64,000 nt of DNA. It comes from Aristolochia californica (taxonomy: Eukaryota > Streptophyta > Magnoliopsida > Piperales > Aristolochiaceae). Below are positions 1-12,039 of this stretch, piece after piece. The notes below the pieces were generated by a model. It ran no database searches. It was not told the origin of the DNA and saw nothing but the letters and a program-made list of their open reading frames with translations. The stretch lies in contig JARWKL010000007.1 in the NCBI GenBank assembly GCA_029961685.1, positions 13,339,013 to 13,403,012 on the forward strand, in the 5' to 3' direction. A program made the translations under genes and the position numbers. How positions within the stretch are numbered: the first letter of the stretch is position 1; every line of letters begins with the position of its first letter.

Positions 1-176
1 ATGTTAAAGATTCAAATGACCTATGGATCCAAAGCTTTTAAAGAGAATAACAAACTCTCATTAAATTCTCAAGTGAACGTGCGGTGGGATATTTGCCCGA
101 GTCAAACAAGCCATTATTTTGCCCATATTCAAAAAGTTGAGCTAACAATCACAGAACATTGTAAAGTGATTTGTCA

Positions 177-236
177 TGCGTAACGGGCTATATTTTGGTG
201 TGAAATGACTTATGGATTGCAATTCAACACTCAGTT
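177..236. other. Block shared almost unchanged by A, B and C types
   Basis: From GCGTAACGGGCTATATTTT through AAATGACTTATGGATTGC to TTCAACACTC the three otherwise diverged monomer types are nearly identical, apart from a few bases around GGTGTG, GTATG or GTACG. Similar low-divergence blocks lie at about +84 to +100 (CGGTGGGATATTT) and +551 to +591. These are candidate binding or nucleosome-phasing sequences. Recent conversion between types is the alternative. Confidence 0.5.
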
Positions 237-429
237 AAAAATCGCCCGCCTCCCCCGTTTCCCGACGATCGCAAAACCTTAGATATGAAAACGAAAGAGT
301 GCATACGATCCCTAAAACATACAGACACTCTTTGGAAATATCTCTCTCTAGATTTGTGCATTGTGCATCTCCATTTTAGATGTACACTTTTTTCTTAAAT
401 CAGAACTTTGAGTTTTCGCTCCCCCTTCA

Positions 430-545
430 TCCCGTAAACAAAAAAGGCAAAAAAGATCACAACAAAATAAAATTTTTATAGTTGATGTGTGGAAGATATT
501 TAAAATAACAACTAATGTAAATAAAAAATATCGATTCACACACCA
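430..545. other. A-tract-rich segment in the 3' half of each monomer
   Basis: Runs of four to six A or T (AAAAAAGG, AAAAAAGATC, AAAATAAAATTTTTATAG, AAATAAAAAATATC) are packed into ~115 bases and recur at this position in every monomer. Such A-tracts are known to bend or stiffen DNA. The run lengths are among the fastest-changing positions (AAAATTTTTTAG versus AAAAAAATTTTAG). Confidence 0.5.
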
Positions 546-554
546 CAAATGAAC

Positions 555-567
555 ACAAAAGTTTTGT
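555..567. other. Short conserved palindrome ACAAAA-G-TTTTGT
   Basis: Six-base arms around a single G, at the same place (+555) in nearly all monomers, inside a stretch that all three types share. B monomers of regions III and V read ACAAAAGATTTGT or ACAAAATATTTGT, which shortens the arms to five. No function can be assigned from sequence. Confidence 0.55.
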
Positions 568-675
568 TATCCATGTTTGGGAAATTCCATTAGTCCAACC
601 CTATTAAGCTTGGAATATTACATGAAGGAGATTTTTTCTACACATGTTTTAAAAATGGATATGCATGCTTGAAAC

Positions 676-1349
676 ATGTTAAAGATTCAAATGACTTATG
701 GATCCAAAGCTTTTAACGAGAATAACAAACGCTCATTAAATTCTCAAGTGAACGTGCGGTGGGATATTTACCCGAGTCTAACAAGTCATTATTTTGCCCA
801 TTTTCAAAAATGTGATCTAACAATCATAGATGATTGTAAAGTTAATCTATCATGCGTAACGGGCTATATTTTTGTATGAAATGACTTATGGATTGCAATT
901 CAACACTCAGTTAAAAATCCTCTGCCACCAGTTTTTCCCGGCGATTGCAAAAACTGAGATATAAAAACTAAAAAGAGCTTACAATCCCAAAAAATTACAG
1001 ACACTCTTTGGAATTATCTCTCCCTACAATTGTGCATTGTGCTTTTCCATTTTAGATGTACACTTTTTTCTTAAATCAAAACTTTTACTTTTCGCTCTCC
1101 CTTCATCCCGAAAACAAACAAGGCAAAAAGCTTACAAAAAAACGAAAATTTTATAGTTGATGTACGGAAAAAATTTAAAACAATAACAAATATAAATAAA
1201 GAAAATTTATTCGCCCAACACAAATGAACACAAAAGTTTTGTTATCCAATTTTGGGAAATTCCACTAGTTTAACCCTAATAGCATGGAATTTTGCAAGAG
1301 AGAGATTTCATCCACACATGTTTTTAAAACGGATATGCATGTTTGAAAC
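676..1349 (+). repeat. Monomer type B (reference copy)
   Basis: Diagnostic states are TTTTAACGAG after AAGC, ATTTACCCGAGTC, CTCTGCCACCAG, CTCCCTACAATTG, TTTTACTTTTCGC and CCGAAAACAAAC. The copies in the first two HORs share a private GTTAATCTATC near 840-850 instead of the usual GTGATTTATC, marking those two HORs as close sisters. Confidence 0.9.
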
Positions 1350-1353
1350 ATGT
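1316..1353. other. Inverted repeat at the monomer junction (reference site)
   Basis: ACATGTTT at 1316-1323 and AAACATGT at 1346-1353 are perfect 8-bp inverted arms around a 22-base spacer. Inside it, 1338-1352 is a second palindrome with 7-bp arms, CATGTTT and AAACATG, around one G. The outer arms recur at B and C unit starts. The inner palindrome is perfect in most C copies and imperfect in A and B. Function unknown; it could be a protein-binding dyad or a cruciform-prone site. Confidence 0.7.
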
Positions 1354-2025
1354 TAAAGATGCAAATGAGCTATGGATGCAAAGCTTTTAAAGAGAATAAC
1401 AAACGCTCATTAAATTCTCAAGTGAACTTGCGGTGGGATATTTGCCTGAGTCAAACACGTCAATATTTTGCCCATTTGCAAAAAGCTGACATAACTAATC
1501 ATAGATGATTGTAATGTGATTTATCATGCGTAACGGGCTATATTTTTGTATGAAATGACTTATGGATTGTAATTCAACACTCGGTTAAAAAATCCTCCGC
1601 AACCCATTTTTCCCGACGATTGCAAAACCTGAGATATAAAAACGAAAAGGTGCTTACAATCCCTAAAAATTACAGACACTCTTTGGAATTATCTCTCTCT
1701 ACATATGTGCACTGTGCGTTTCCGTTTCAGATGTACACATTTTTCTTAAATCAAAACTTCGAGTTTTTCGCTCTCCCTTCATCCCGTAAACAAAAAAGGC
1801 AAATAGATCACAGCAAACTGAAAATTTCATAGTTGATGTACGGAAAAAGTTTTAAACAATAAAAAAAGTAAATGAAGAAAATTTATTCAAACACCACAAA
1901 TGAACACAAAAGTTTTGTTATCCAAGTTTGGGAAATTCCACTAGTCCAAAACTAATATCTCGGAATTTTACATGAAGCAGATTTTTTCTACACATGTTTT
2001 AAAAATGGGTATGCATGCCAGAAAC
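1350..2025 (+). repeat. Monomer type C (reference copy)
   Basis: Diagnostic states are AAGATGCAAATGAGC, GGATGC (no BamHI site), GAACTTGCGG, CATTTGCAAAAAGCTGAC, TCCTCCGCAACCC, GTTTCCGTTTCAG, ACTTCGAGTTTTTCGC and GGCAAATAGATCACAGC. The unit is 676 bp. This copy has a private CACGTC near 1457 where others have CATGTC. Confidence 0.9.
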
Positions 2026-4033
2026 ATGTTAAAGATTCAAATGACCTATGGATCCAAAGCTTTTAAAGAGAATAACAAACTCTCATTAAATTCTCAAGTG
2101 AACGTGCGGTGGGATATTTGCCCGAGTCAAACAAGCCATTATTTTGCCCATATTCAAAAAGTTGTGCTAACAATCACAGAACATTGTAAAGTGATTTGTC
2201 ATGCGTAACGGGCTATATTTTGGTGTGAAATGACTTATGGATTGCAATTCAACACTCAGTTAAAAATCGCCCGCCTCCCCCGTTTCCCGACGATCGCAAA
2301 ACCTTAGATATAAAAACGAAAGAGTGCATACGATCCCTAAAACATACAGACACTCTTTGGAAATATCTCTCTCTAGATTTGTGCATTGTGCATCTCCATT
2401 TTAGATGTACACTTTTTTCTTAAATCAGAACTTTGAGTTTTCGCTCCCCCTTCATCCCGTAAACAAAAAAGGCAAAAAAGATCACAACAAAATAAAATTT
2501 TTATAGTTGATGTGTGGAAGATATTTAAAATAACAACTAATGTAAATAAAAAATATCGATTCACACACCACAAATGAACACAAAAGTTTTGTTATCCATG
2601 TTTGGGAAATTCCATTAGTCCAACCCTATTAAGCTTGGAATATTACATGAAGGAGATTTTTTCTACACATGTTTTAAAAATGGATATGCATGCTTGAAAC
2701 ATGTTAAAGATTCAAATGACTTATGGATCCAAAGCTTTTAACGAGAATAACAAACGCCCATTATATTCTCAAGTGAACGTGCGGTGGGATATTTACCCGA
2801 GTCTAACAAGTCATTATTTTGCCCATTTTCAAAAATGTGATCTAACAATCATAGATGATTGTAAAGTTAATCTATCATGCGTAACGGGCTATATTTTTGT
2901 ATGAAATGACTTATGGATTGCAATTCAACACTCAGTTAAAAATCCTCTGCCACCAGTTTTTCCCGGCGATTGCAAAAACTGAGATATAAAAACTAAAAAG
3001 AGCTTAAAATCCCTAAAAATTACAGACACTCTTTGGAATTATCTCTCCCTACAATTGTGCATTGTGCTTTTCCATTTTAGATGTACACTTTTTTCTTAAA
3101 TCAAAACTTTTACTTTTCGCTCTCCCTTCATCCCGAAAACAAACAAGGCAAAAAGCTTACAAAAAAACGAAAATTTTATAGTTGATGTACGGAAAAAATT
3201 TAAAACAATAACAAATATAAATAAAGAAAATTTATTCGCCCAACACAAATGAACACAAAAGTTTTGTTATCCAATTTTGGGAAATTCCACTAGTTTAACC
3301 CTAATAGCTTGGAATTTTGCAAGAGAGAGATTTCATCCACACATGTTTTTAAAATGGATATGCATGTTTGAAACATGTTAAAGATGCAAAGCTTTTAAAG
3401 AGAATAACAAACGCTCATTAAATTCTCAAGTGAACTTGCGGTGGGATATTTGCCCGACTCAAACATGTCAATATTTTGCCCATTTGCAAAAAGCTGACAT
3501 AACTAATCATAGATGATTGTAATGTGATTTATCATGCGTAACGGACTATATTTTTGTATGAAATGACTTATGGATTGCAATTCAACACTCGGTTAAAAAA
3601 TCCTCCGCAACCCATTTTTCCCGACGATTGCAAAACCTGAGATATAAAAACGAAAAGGTGCTTACAATCCCTAAAAATTACAGACACTCTTTGGAATTAT
3701 CACTCTCTACATATGTGCATTGTGCGTTTCCGTTTCAGATGTACACATTTTTCTTAAATCAAAACTTCGAGTTTTTCGCTCTCCCTTCATCCCGTAAACA
3801 AAAAAGGCAAATAGATCACAGCAAACTAAAAATTTCATAGTTGATGTACGGAAAAAGTTTAAAACAATAAAAAAAGTAAATGAAGAAAATTTATTCACAC
3901 ACCACAAATGAACACAATAGTTTTGTTATCCAAGTTTGGGAAATTCCACTAGTCCAAAACTAATATCTCGGAATTTTACATGAAGCAGATTTTTTCTACA
4001 CATGTTTTAAAAATGGGTATGCATGCCAGAAAC
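2026..4033 (+). repeat. HOR 2 (A 2026, B 2701, C 3375), 17-bp deletion in C
   Basis: 2,008 bp. Monomer C has lost 17 bp at about 3384-3390, between two ATGCAAA copies that flank the lost segment in intact C monomers. It shares the B-monomer variant GTTAATCTATC with HOR 1, and CTCTCATTAAA in A. Confidence 0.9.
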
Positions 4034-6015
4034 ATGTTAAAGATTCAAATGACCTATGGATCCAAAGCTTTTAAAGAGAATAACAAACGCTCATTAAATT
4101 CTCAAGTGAACGTGCGGTGGGATATTTGCCCGAGTCAAACAAGCCATTATTTTGCCCATATTCAAAAAGTTGAGCTAACAATCACAGAACATTGTAAAGT
4201 GATTTGTCATGCGTAACGGGCTATATCTTGGTGTAAAATGACTTATGGATTGCAATTCAACACTCAGTTAAAAATCGCCCGCCTCCCCGTTTCCCGACGA
4301 TCGTAAAACCTTAGATATAAAAACGAAAGAGTGCATACGATCCCTAAAACATATAGACACTCTTTGGAAATATCTCTCTCTACATTTGTGCATTTTGCAT
4401 TTCCCTTTTAGATGTACACTTTTTTCTTAAATCAGAACTTTGAGTTTTCGCTCCCCCTTCATCCCGTAAAAGAAAAAGGCAATAAAGATCACAACAAAAT
4501 AAAAATTTTATAGTTGATGTGTAGAAAATATTTAAAATAACAACTAATGTAAATAAAAAATATCTATTCACACACCACAAATGAACACAAAAGTTTTGTT
4601 ATTCATGTTTGGGAAATTCCATTAGTCCAACCCTATTAAGCTTGGAATTTTACATGAAGGAGATTTTCTACACATGTTTCAAAAATGGATATGCATGCTT
4701 GAAACATGTTAAAGATTCAAATGACTTATGGATCCAAATCTTTTAACGAGAATAACAAACGCTCATTAAATTCTCAAGTGAACGTGCGGTGGGATATTTA
4801 CCCGAGTCTAACAATCATAGATGATTCTAAAGTGATTTATCATGCATAATGGGCTATATTTTTGTATGAAATGACTTATGGATTGCAATTCAACACTCAG
4901 TTAAAAATCCTCTGCCACCAGTTTTTCCCGACGATTGCAAAAACTGAGATATAAAAACTAAAAAGAGCTTACAATCCCTAAAAATTACAGACACTCTTTG
5001 GAATTATCTCTCCCTACAATTGTGCATTGTGCTTTTCCATTTTAGATGTACACTTTTTTCTTAAATCAAAACTTTTACTTTTCGCTCTCCCTTCATCCCG
5101 AAAACAAACAAGCCAAAAAGCTTACAAAAAAACGAAAATTTTATAGTTGATGTACGGAAAAAATTTAAAACAATAACAAATATAAATAAAGAAAATTTAT
5201 TCGCCCAACACCAATGAACACAAAAGTTTTGTTATCCAATTTTGGGAAATTCCACTAGTTTAACCCTAATAGCTTGGAATTTTGCAAGAGAGAGATTTCA
5301 TCCACACATGTTTTTAAAATGGATATGCATGTTTGAAACATGTTAAAGATGCAAATGAGCTATGGATGCAAAGCTTTTAAAGAGAATAACAAACGCTCAT
5401 TAAATTCTCAAGTGAACTTGCGGTGGGATATTTGCCCGAGTCAAACATGTCAATATTTTGCCCATTTGCAAAAAGCTGACATAACTAATCATAGATGATT
5501 GTAATGTGATTTATCATGCGTAACGGGCTATATTTTTGTACGAAATGACTTATGGATTGCAATTCAACACTCGGTTAAAAAATCCTCCACAACCCGTTTT
5601 TCCCGACGATTGCAAAACCTGAGATATAAAAACGAAAAGGTGCTTACAATCCCTAAAAATTACAGACACTCTTTGGAATTATCTCTCTCTACACATGTGC
5701 ATTGTGCGTTTCCGTTTCAGATGTACACATTTTTCTTAAATCAAAACTTCGAGTTTTTCGCTCTCCCTTCATCTCGTAAACAAAAAAGGCAAATAGATCA
5801 CAGCAAACTGAAAATTTCATAGTTGATGTACGGAAAAAGTTTAAAACAATAAAAAAAGTAAATGAAGAAAATTTATTCACGCACCACAAATGAACACAAA
5901 AGTTTTGTTATCCAAGTTTGGGAAATTCCACTAGTCCAAAACTAATATCTTGGAATTTTACATGAAGCAGATTTTTTCGACACATGTCTTAAAAATGGGT
6001 ATGCATGCCAGAAAC
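4034..6015 (+). repeat. HOR 3 (A 4034, B 4706, C 5340), 39-bp deletion in B
   Basis: 1,982 bp. The B monomer is only 634 bp. The text between two TCTAACAA copies has collapsed to a single copy at 4807-4814, removing about 39 bp. The A monomer is also short (672 bp) through small losses such as one C in its C-run. Confidence 0.9.
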
Positions 6016-8031
6016 ATGTTAAAGATTCAAATGACCTATGGATCCAAAGCTTTTAAAGAGAATAACAAACGCTCATTAAATTCTCAAGTGAAAGTGCGGT
6101 GGGATATTTGCCCGAGTCAAACAGGCCATTATTTTGCCCATATTCAAAAAGTTGAGCTAACAATCACAGAACATTGTAAAGTGATTTGTCATTCGTAACG
6201 GGCTATATTTTGGTGTGAAATGACTTATGGATTGCAATTCAACACTCAGTTAAAAATCGCCCGCCTCCCCCGTTTCCCGACGATCGCAAAACCTTAGATA
6301 TAAAAACGAAAGAGTGCATACGATCCCTAAAACATACAGACACTCTTTGGAAATATCTCTCTCTACATTTGTGCATTGTGCATTTCCATTTTAGATGTAC
6401 ACTTTTTTCTTAAATCAGAACTTTGAGTTTTCGCTCCCCCTTCATCCCGTAAACAAAAAAGGCAAAAAAGATCACAACAAAATAAAAATTTTATAGTTGA
6501 TGTGTGGAAAATATTTAAAATAACAACTAATGTAAATAAAAAAATATCTATTCACACACCACAAATGAACACAAAAGTTTTGTTATCCATGTTTGGGAAA
6601 TTCCATTAGTCCTACCCTATTAAGCTTGGAATTTTACATGGAGGAGATTTTTTCTACACATGTTTTAAAAATGGATATGCATGCTTGAAACATGTTAAAG
6701 ATTCAAATGACTTATGGATCCAAAGCTTTTAACGAGAATAACAAACGCTCATTAAATTCTCAAGTGAACGTGCGGTGGGATATCTAACAAGTCATTATTT
6801 TGCCCATTTTCAAAAATGTGATCTAACAATCATAGATGATTGTAAAGTGATTTATCATGCGTAACGGGCTATATTTTTGTATGAAATGACTTATGGATTG
6901 CAATTCAACACTCGGTTAAAAATCCTCTGCCACCAGTTTTTCCCGACGATTGCAAAAACTGAGATATAAAAACTAAAAATAGCTTACAATCCCTAAAAAT
7001 TACAGACACTCTTTCGAATTATCTCTCCCTACAATTGTGCATTGTGCTTTTCCATTTTAGATGTACACTTTTTTCTTAAATCAAAACTTTTACTTTTCGC
7101 TCTCCCTTCATCCCGAAAACAAACAAGCCAAAAAGCTTACAAAAAAAACGAAAATTTTGTAGTTGATGTACGGAAAAAATTTAAAACAATAACAAATATA
7201 AATAAAGAAAATTTATTCGCCCAACACAAATGAACACAAAAGTTTTGTTATCCAATTTTGGGAAATTCCACTAGTTTAACCCTAATAGCTTGGAATTTTG
7301 CAAGAGAGAGATTTCATCCACACATGTTTTTAAAATGGATATGCATGTTTGAAACATGTTAAAGATGCAAATGAGCTATGGATTCAAAGCTTTTAAAGAG
7401 AATAACAAACGCTCATTAAATTCTCAAGTGAACTTGCGGTGGGATATTTGCCCGAGTCAAACATGTCAATATTTTGCCCATTTTCAAAAAGCTGACATAA
7501 CTAATCATAGATGATTGTAATGTGATTTATCATGCGTAACGGGCTATATTTTTGTACGAAATGACTTATAAATTGCAATTCAACACTCGGTTACAAAATC
7601 CTCCGATACCCGTTTTTCCCGACAATTGCAAAACCTGAGATATAAAAACGAAAAGGTGCTTACAATCCCTAAAAATTACAGACACTCTTTGGAATTATCT
7701 CTCTCTACACATGTGCATTGTGCGTTTCCGTTTCAGATGTACACATTTTTCTTAAATCAAAACTTCGAGTTTTTCGCTCTCCCATCATCCCGTAAACAAA
7801 AAAGGCAAATAGATCACATCAAACTAAAAATTTCATAGTTGATGTACGGAAAAAGTTTAAAACAATAAAAAAAATAAATGAAGAAAATTTATTCACGCAC
7901 CACAAATGAACACAAAAGTTTTGTTATCCAAGTTTGGGAAATTCCACTAGTCCAAAACTAATATCTTGGAATTTTACATGAAGCAAATTTTTTCTACACT
8001 TGTCTTAAAAATGGGTATGCATGCCAGAAAC
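6016..8031 (+). repeat. HOR 4 (A 6016, B 6692, C 7356), 10-bp deletion in B
   Basis: 2,016 bp. B lacks TTACCCGAGT just after GGGATAT at about 6783, so the usual short forward open frame is disrupted in this copy. An extra A at 7141-7148 lengthens the A-run after CTTAC. Confidence 0.9.
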
Positions 8032-10056
8032 ATGTTAAAGATTCAAATGACCTATGGATCCAAAGCTTTTAAAGAGAATAACAAACGCTCATTAAATTCT
8101 CAAGTGAACGTGCGGTGGGATATTTGCCCGAGTCAAACATGCCATTATTTTGCCCATATTCAAAAAGTTGAGCTAACAATCACAGAACATTGTAAAGTGA
8201 TTTGTCATGCGTAACGGGCTATATTTTGGTGTGAAATGACTTATGGATTGCAATTCAACACTCAGTTAAATATCGCCCGCCTCCCCCGTTTCCCGACGAT
8301 CGGAAAACGTTAGATATAAAAACGAAAGAGTGCATACGATCCCTAAAACATACAGACACTCTTTGGAAATATCTCTCTCTACATTTGTGCATTGTGCATT
8401 TCCATTTTAGATGTACACTTTTTTCTTAAATCAGAACTTTGAGTTTTCGCTCCCCCTTCATCCCGTAAACAAAAAAGGCCAAAAAGATCACAACAAAATA
8501 AAAATTTTATAGTTGATGTGTGGAAAATATTTAAAATAACAACTAATGTAAATAAAAAAATATCTATTCACACACCACATATGAACACAAAAGTTTTGTT
8601 ATCCATGTTTGGGAAATTCCATTAGTCCTACCCTATTAAGCTTGGAATTTTTCATGAAGGAGATTTTTTCTACACATGTTTTAAAAATAGATATGCATGC
8701 TTGAAACATGTTAAAGATTCAAATGACTTATGGATCCAAAGCTTTTAACGAGAATAACAAACGCTCATTAAATTCTCAAGTGAACGTGCGGTGGGATATT
8801 TACCCGAGTCTAACAAGTCATTATTTTGCCCATTTTCAAAATGGTGATCTAACAATCATAGATGATTGTAAAGTGATTTATCATGCGTAACGGGCTATAT
8901 TTTTGTATGAAATGACTTATGGATTGCGATTCAACACTCGGTTAAAAATCCTCTGCCACCAGTTTTTCCCGACAATTGCAAAAACTGAGATATAAAAACT
9001 AAAAATAGCTTACAATCCCTAAAAATTATAGACACTCTTTCGAATTATCTCTCCCTACAATTGTGCATTGTGCTTTTCCATTTTAGATGTACACTTTTTT
9101 CTTAAATCAAAACTTTTACTTTTCGCTCTCCCTTCATCCCGAAAACAAACAAGGCAAAAAGCTTACAAAAAAACGAAAATTTTATAGTTGATGTACGGAA
9201 AAAATTTAAAACAATAACAAATATAAATAAAGAAAATTTATTCGCCCAACACAAATGAACACAAAAGTTTTGTTATCCAATTTTGGGAAATTCCACTAGT
9301 TTAACCCTAATAGCTTGGAATTTTGCAAGAGAGAGATTTCATCCACACATGTTTTTAAAATGGATATGCATGTTTGAAACATGTTAAAGATGCAAATGAG
9401 CTATGGATGCAAAGCTTTTAAAGAGAATAACAAAAGCTCATTAAATTCTCAAGTGAACTTGCGGTGGGATATTTGCCCGAGTCAAACATGTCAATATTTT
9501 GCCCATTTGCAAAAAGCTGACACAACTAATCATAGATGATTTTAATGTGATTTATCATGCGTAATGGGCTATATTTTTGTACGAAATGACTTATGGATTG
9601 CAATTCAACACTCGGTTAAAAAATCCTCCGCAACCCGTTTTTCCCGACGATTGCAAAACCTGAGATATAAAAACGAAAAGGCGCTTACAATCCCTAAAAA
9701 TTAAAGACACTCTTTGGAATTATCTCTCTCTACACATGTGCATTGTGCGTTTCCGTTTCAGATGTACACATTTTTCTTAAATCAAAACTTCGAGTTTTTC
9801 GCTCTCCCATCATCCCGTAAACAAAAAAGGCAAATAGATCACATCAAACTAAAAATTTCATAGTTGATGTACGGAAAAAGTTTAAAACAATAAAAAAAGT
9901 AAATGAAGAAAATTTATTCACGCACCACAAATGAACACAAAAGTTTTGTTATCCAAGTTTGGGAAATTCCACTAGTCCAAAACTAATATCTTGGAATTTT
10001 ACATGAAGCAGATTTTTTCTACACATGTCTTAAAAATGGGTATGCATGCCAGAAAC
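8032..10056 (+). repeat. HOR 5 (A 8032, B 8708, C 9381)
   Basis: 2,025 bp, full length. Private changes include CGGAAAACGTTAG near 8301 in A and CAAAATGGTGATC near 8836 in B. C shows CTGACACAACTAATC near 9516, shared with the next HOR. Confidence 0.9.
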
Positions 10057-12039
10057 ATGTTAAAGATTCAAATGACCTATGGATCCAAAGCTTTTAAAGA
10101 GAATAACAAACGCTCATTAAATTCTCAAGTGAACGTGCGGTGGGATATTTGCCCGAGTCAAACAGGCCATTGTTTTGCCCATATTCAAAAAGTTGAGCTA
10201 ACAATCACAGAACATTGTAAAGTGATTTGTCATGCGTAACGGGCTATATTTTGGTGTGAAATGACTTATGGATTGCAATTCAACACTCAGTTAAAAATCG
10301 CCCGCCTCCCCCGTTTCCCGACGATCGCAAAACCTTAGATATAAAAACGAAAGAGTGCATACGATCCCTAAAACATACAGACACTCTTTGGAAATATCTC
10401 TCTCTACATTTGTGCATTGTGCATTTCCATTTTAGATGTACACTTTTTTCTCAAATCAGAACTTTGAGTTTTCGCTCCCCCTTCATCCCGTAAACAAAAA
10501 AGGCAAAAAAGATCACAACAAAATAAAAATTTTATAGTTGATGTGTGGAAAATATTTAAAATAACAACTAATGTAAATAAAAAAATATCTATTCACACAC
10601 CACAAATGAACACAAAAGTTTTGTTATCCATGTTTGGGAAATTCCATTAGTCCTACCCTATTAAGCTTGGAATTTTACATGAAGGAGATTTTTTCTACAC
10701 ATGTTTTAAAAATAGATATGCATGCTTGAAACATGTTAAAGATTCAAATGACTTATGGATCCAAAGCTTTTAACGAGAATAACAAACGCTCATTAAATTC
10801 TCAAGTGAACGTGCGGTGGGATATTTACCCGAGTCTAACAAGTCATTATTTTGCCCATTTTCAAAAATGTGATCTAACGATCATAGATGATTGTAAAGTG
10901 ATTTATCATGCGTAACGGGCTATATTTTTGTATGAAATGACTTATGGATTGCGATTCAACACTCGGTTAAAAATCCTCTGCCACCAGTTTTTCCCGACGA
11001 TTGCAAAAACTGAGACACTCTTTCGAATTATCTCTCCCTACAATTGTGCATTGTGCTTTTCCATTTTAGATGTACACTTTTTTCTTAAATCAAAACTTTT
11101 ACTTTTCGCTCTCCCTTCATCCCGAAAACAAACAAGCCAAAAAGCTTACAAAAAAACGAAAATTTTATAGTTGATGTACGGAAAAAATTTAAAACAATAA
11201 CAAATATAAATAAAGAAAATTTATTCGCCCAACACAAATGAACACAAAAGTTTTGTTATCCAATTTTGGGAAATTCCACTAGTTTAACCCTAATAGCTTG
11301 GAATTTTGCAAGAGAGAGATTTCATCCACACATGTTTTTAAAATGGATATGCATGTTTGAAACATGTTAAAGATGCAAATGAGCTATGGATGCAAAGCTT
11401 TTAAAGAGAATAACAAACGCTCATTAAATTCTCAAGTGAACTTGCGGTGGGATATTTGCCCGAGTCAAACATGTCAATATTTTGCCCATTTGCAAAAAGC
11501 TGACACAACTAATCATAGATGATTTTAATTTGATTTATCATGCGTAACGGGCTATATTTTTGTACGAAATGACTTATGGATTGCAATTCAACACTCGGTT
11601 AAAAAATCCTCCGCAACCCGTTTTTCCCGACGTTTGCAAAACCTGAGATATAAAAACGAAAAGGCGCTTACAATCCCTAAAAATTACAGACACTCTTTGG
11701 AATTATCTCTCTCTACACATGTGCATTGTGCGTTTCCGTTTCAGATGTACACATTTTTCTTAAATCAAAACTTCGAGTTTTTCGCTCTCCCATCATCCCG
11801 TAAACAAAAAAGGCAAATAGATCACATCAAACTGAAAATTTCATAGTTGATGTACGGAAAAAGTTTAAAACAATAAAAAAAGTAAATGAAGAAAATTTAT
11901 TCACGCACCACAAATGAACACAAAAGTTTTGTTATCCAAGTTTGGGAAATTCTACTAGTCCAAAACTAATATCTTGGAATTTTACATGAAGCAGATTTTT
12001 TCTACACATGTCTTAAAAATGGGTATGCATGCCAGAAAC
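10057..12039 (+). repeat. HOR 6 (A 10057, B 10733, C 11364), 42-bp deletion in B
   Basis: 1,983 bp. In B the text jumps from CTGAGA straight to CACTCTTTCG at about 11011-11020, a loss of about 42 bp between two short GA/AGA repeats. C shares CTGACACAACTAATC with HOR 5. Confidence 0.9.

Larger units (their letters stand above)
1..675 (+). repeat. Monomer type A (reference copy)
   Basis: Diagnostic states are GGATCC at about +25 next to AAGCTT, GAACGTGCGG at about +75, AATCACAGAACATTG at about +147, CGCCCGCCTCCCCC at about +242, GGAAATATC at about +335, CAGAACTTTGAG at about +401 and GCAAAAAAGATCAC at about +447. The open frame from +1 to +183 and the reverse frame at 348-548 are treated as incidental. 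This copy carries a private GATATGAAAACG near 283. Confidence 0.9.

Noticed and set aside
1..183. Recurrent forward open frame of 60-82 codons starting MLKIQMTYG or MLKMQMSYG
   Set aside because: It recurs because the satellite recurs. Copies are broken by stops (40511, 55353), a lost start (58651), GTG starts and deletions, with no sign of selection on codons, and there is no recognisable domain.
181..200. TATA-like GGGCTATATTTT and GATATAAAAAC as promoter elements
   Set aside because: In A/T-rich DNA such words are expected by chance. There is no coding target downstream and no initiator or other element to support a promoter.
348..548. Recurrent reverse-strand open frame of 66-67 codons with a hydrophobic stretch (MWCVN- or MCWAN-)
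   Set aside because: It is the complement of the A/T-rich 3' half. T-rich codons give Phe, Leu and Ile by composition, which mimics a membrane segment. Another chance frame of the repeat overlaps it on the other strand.
1294..1306. Telomere-like word AACCCTAAT in C junctions
   Set aside because: It is a single copy per HOR, with no tandem run of CCCTAA or CCCTAAA units. B/A junctions have CCCTATTAAG in its place.
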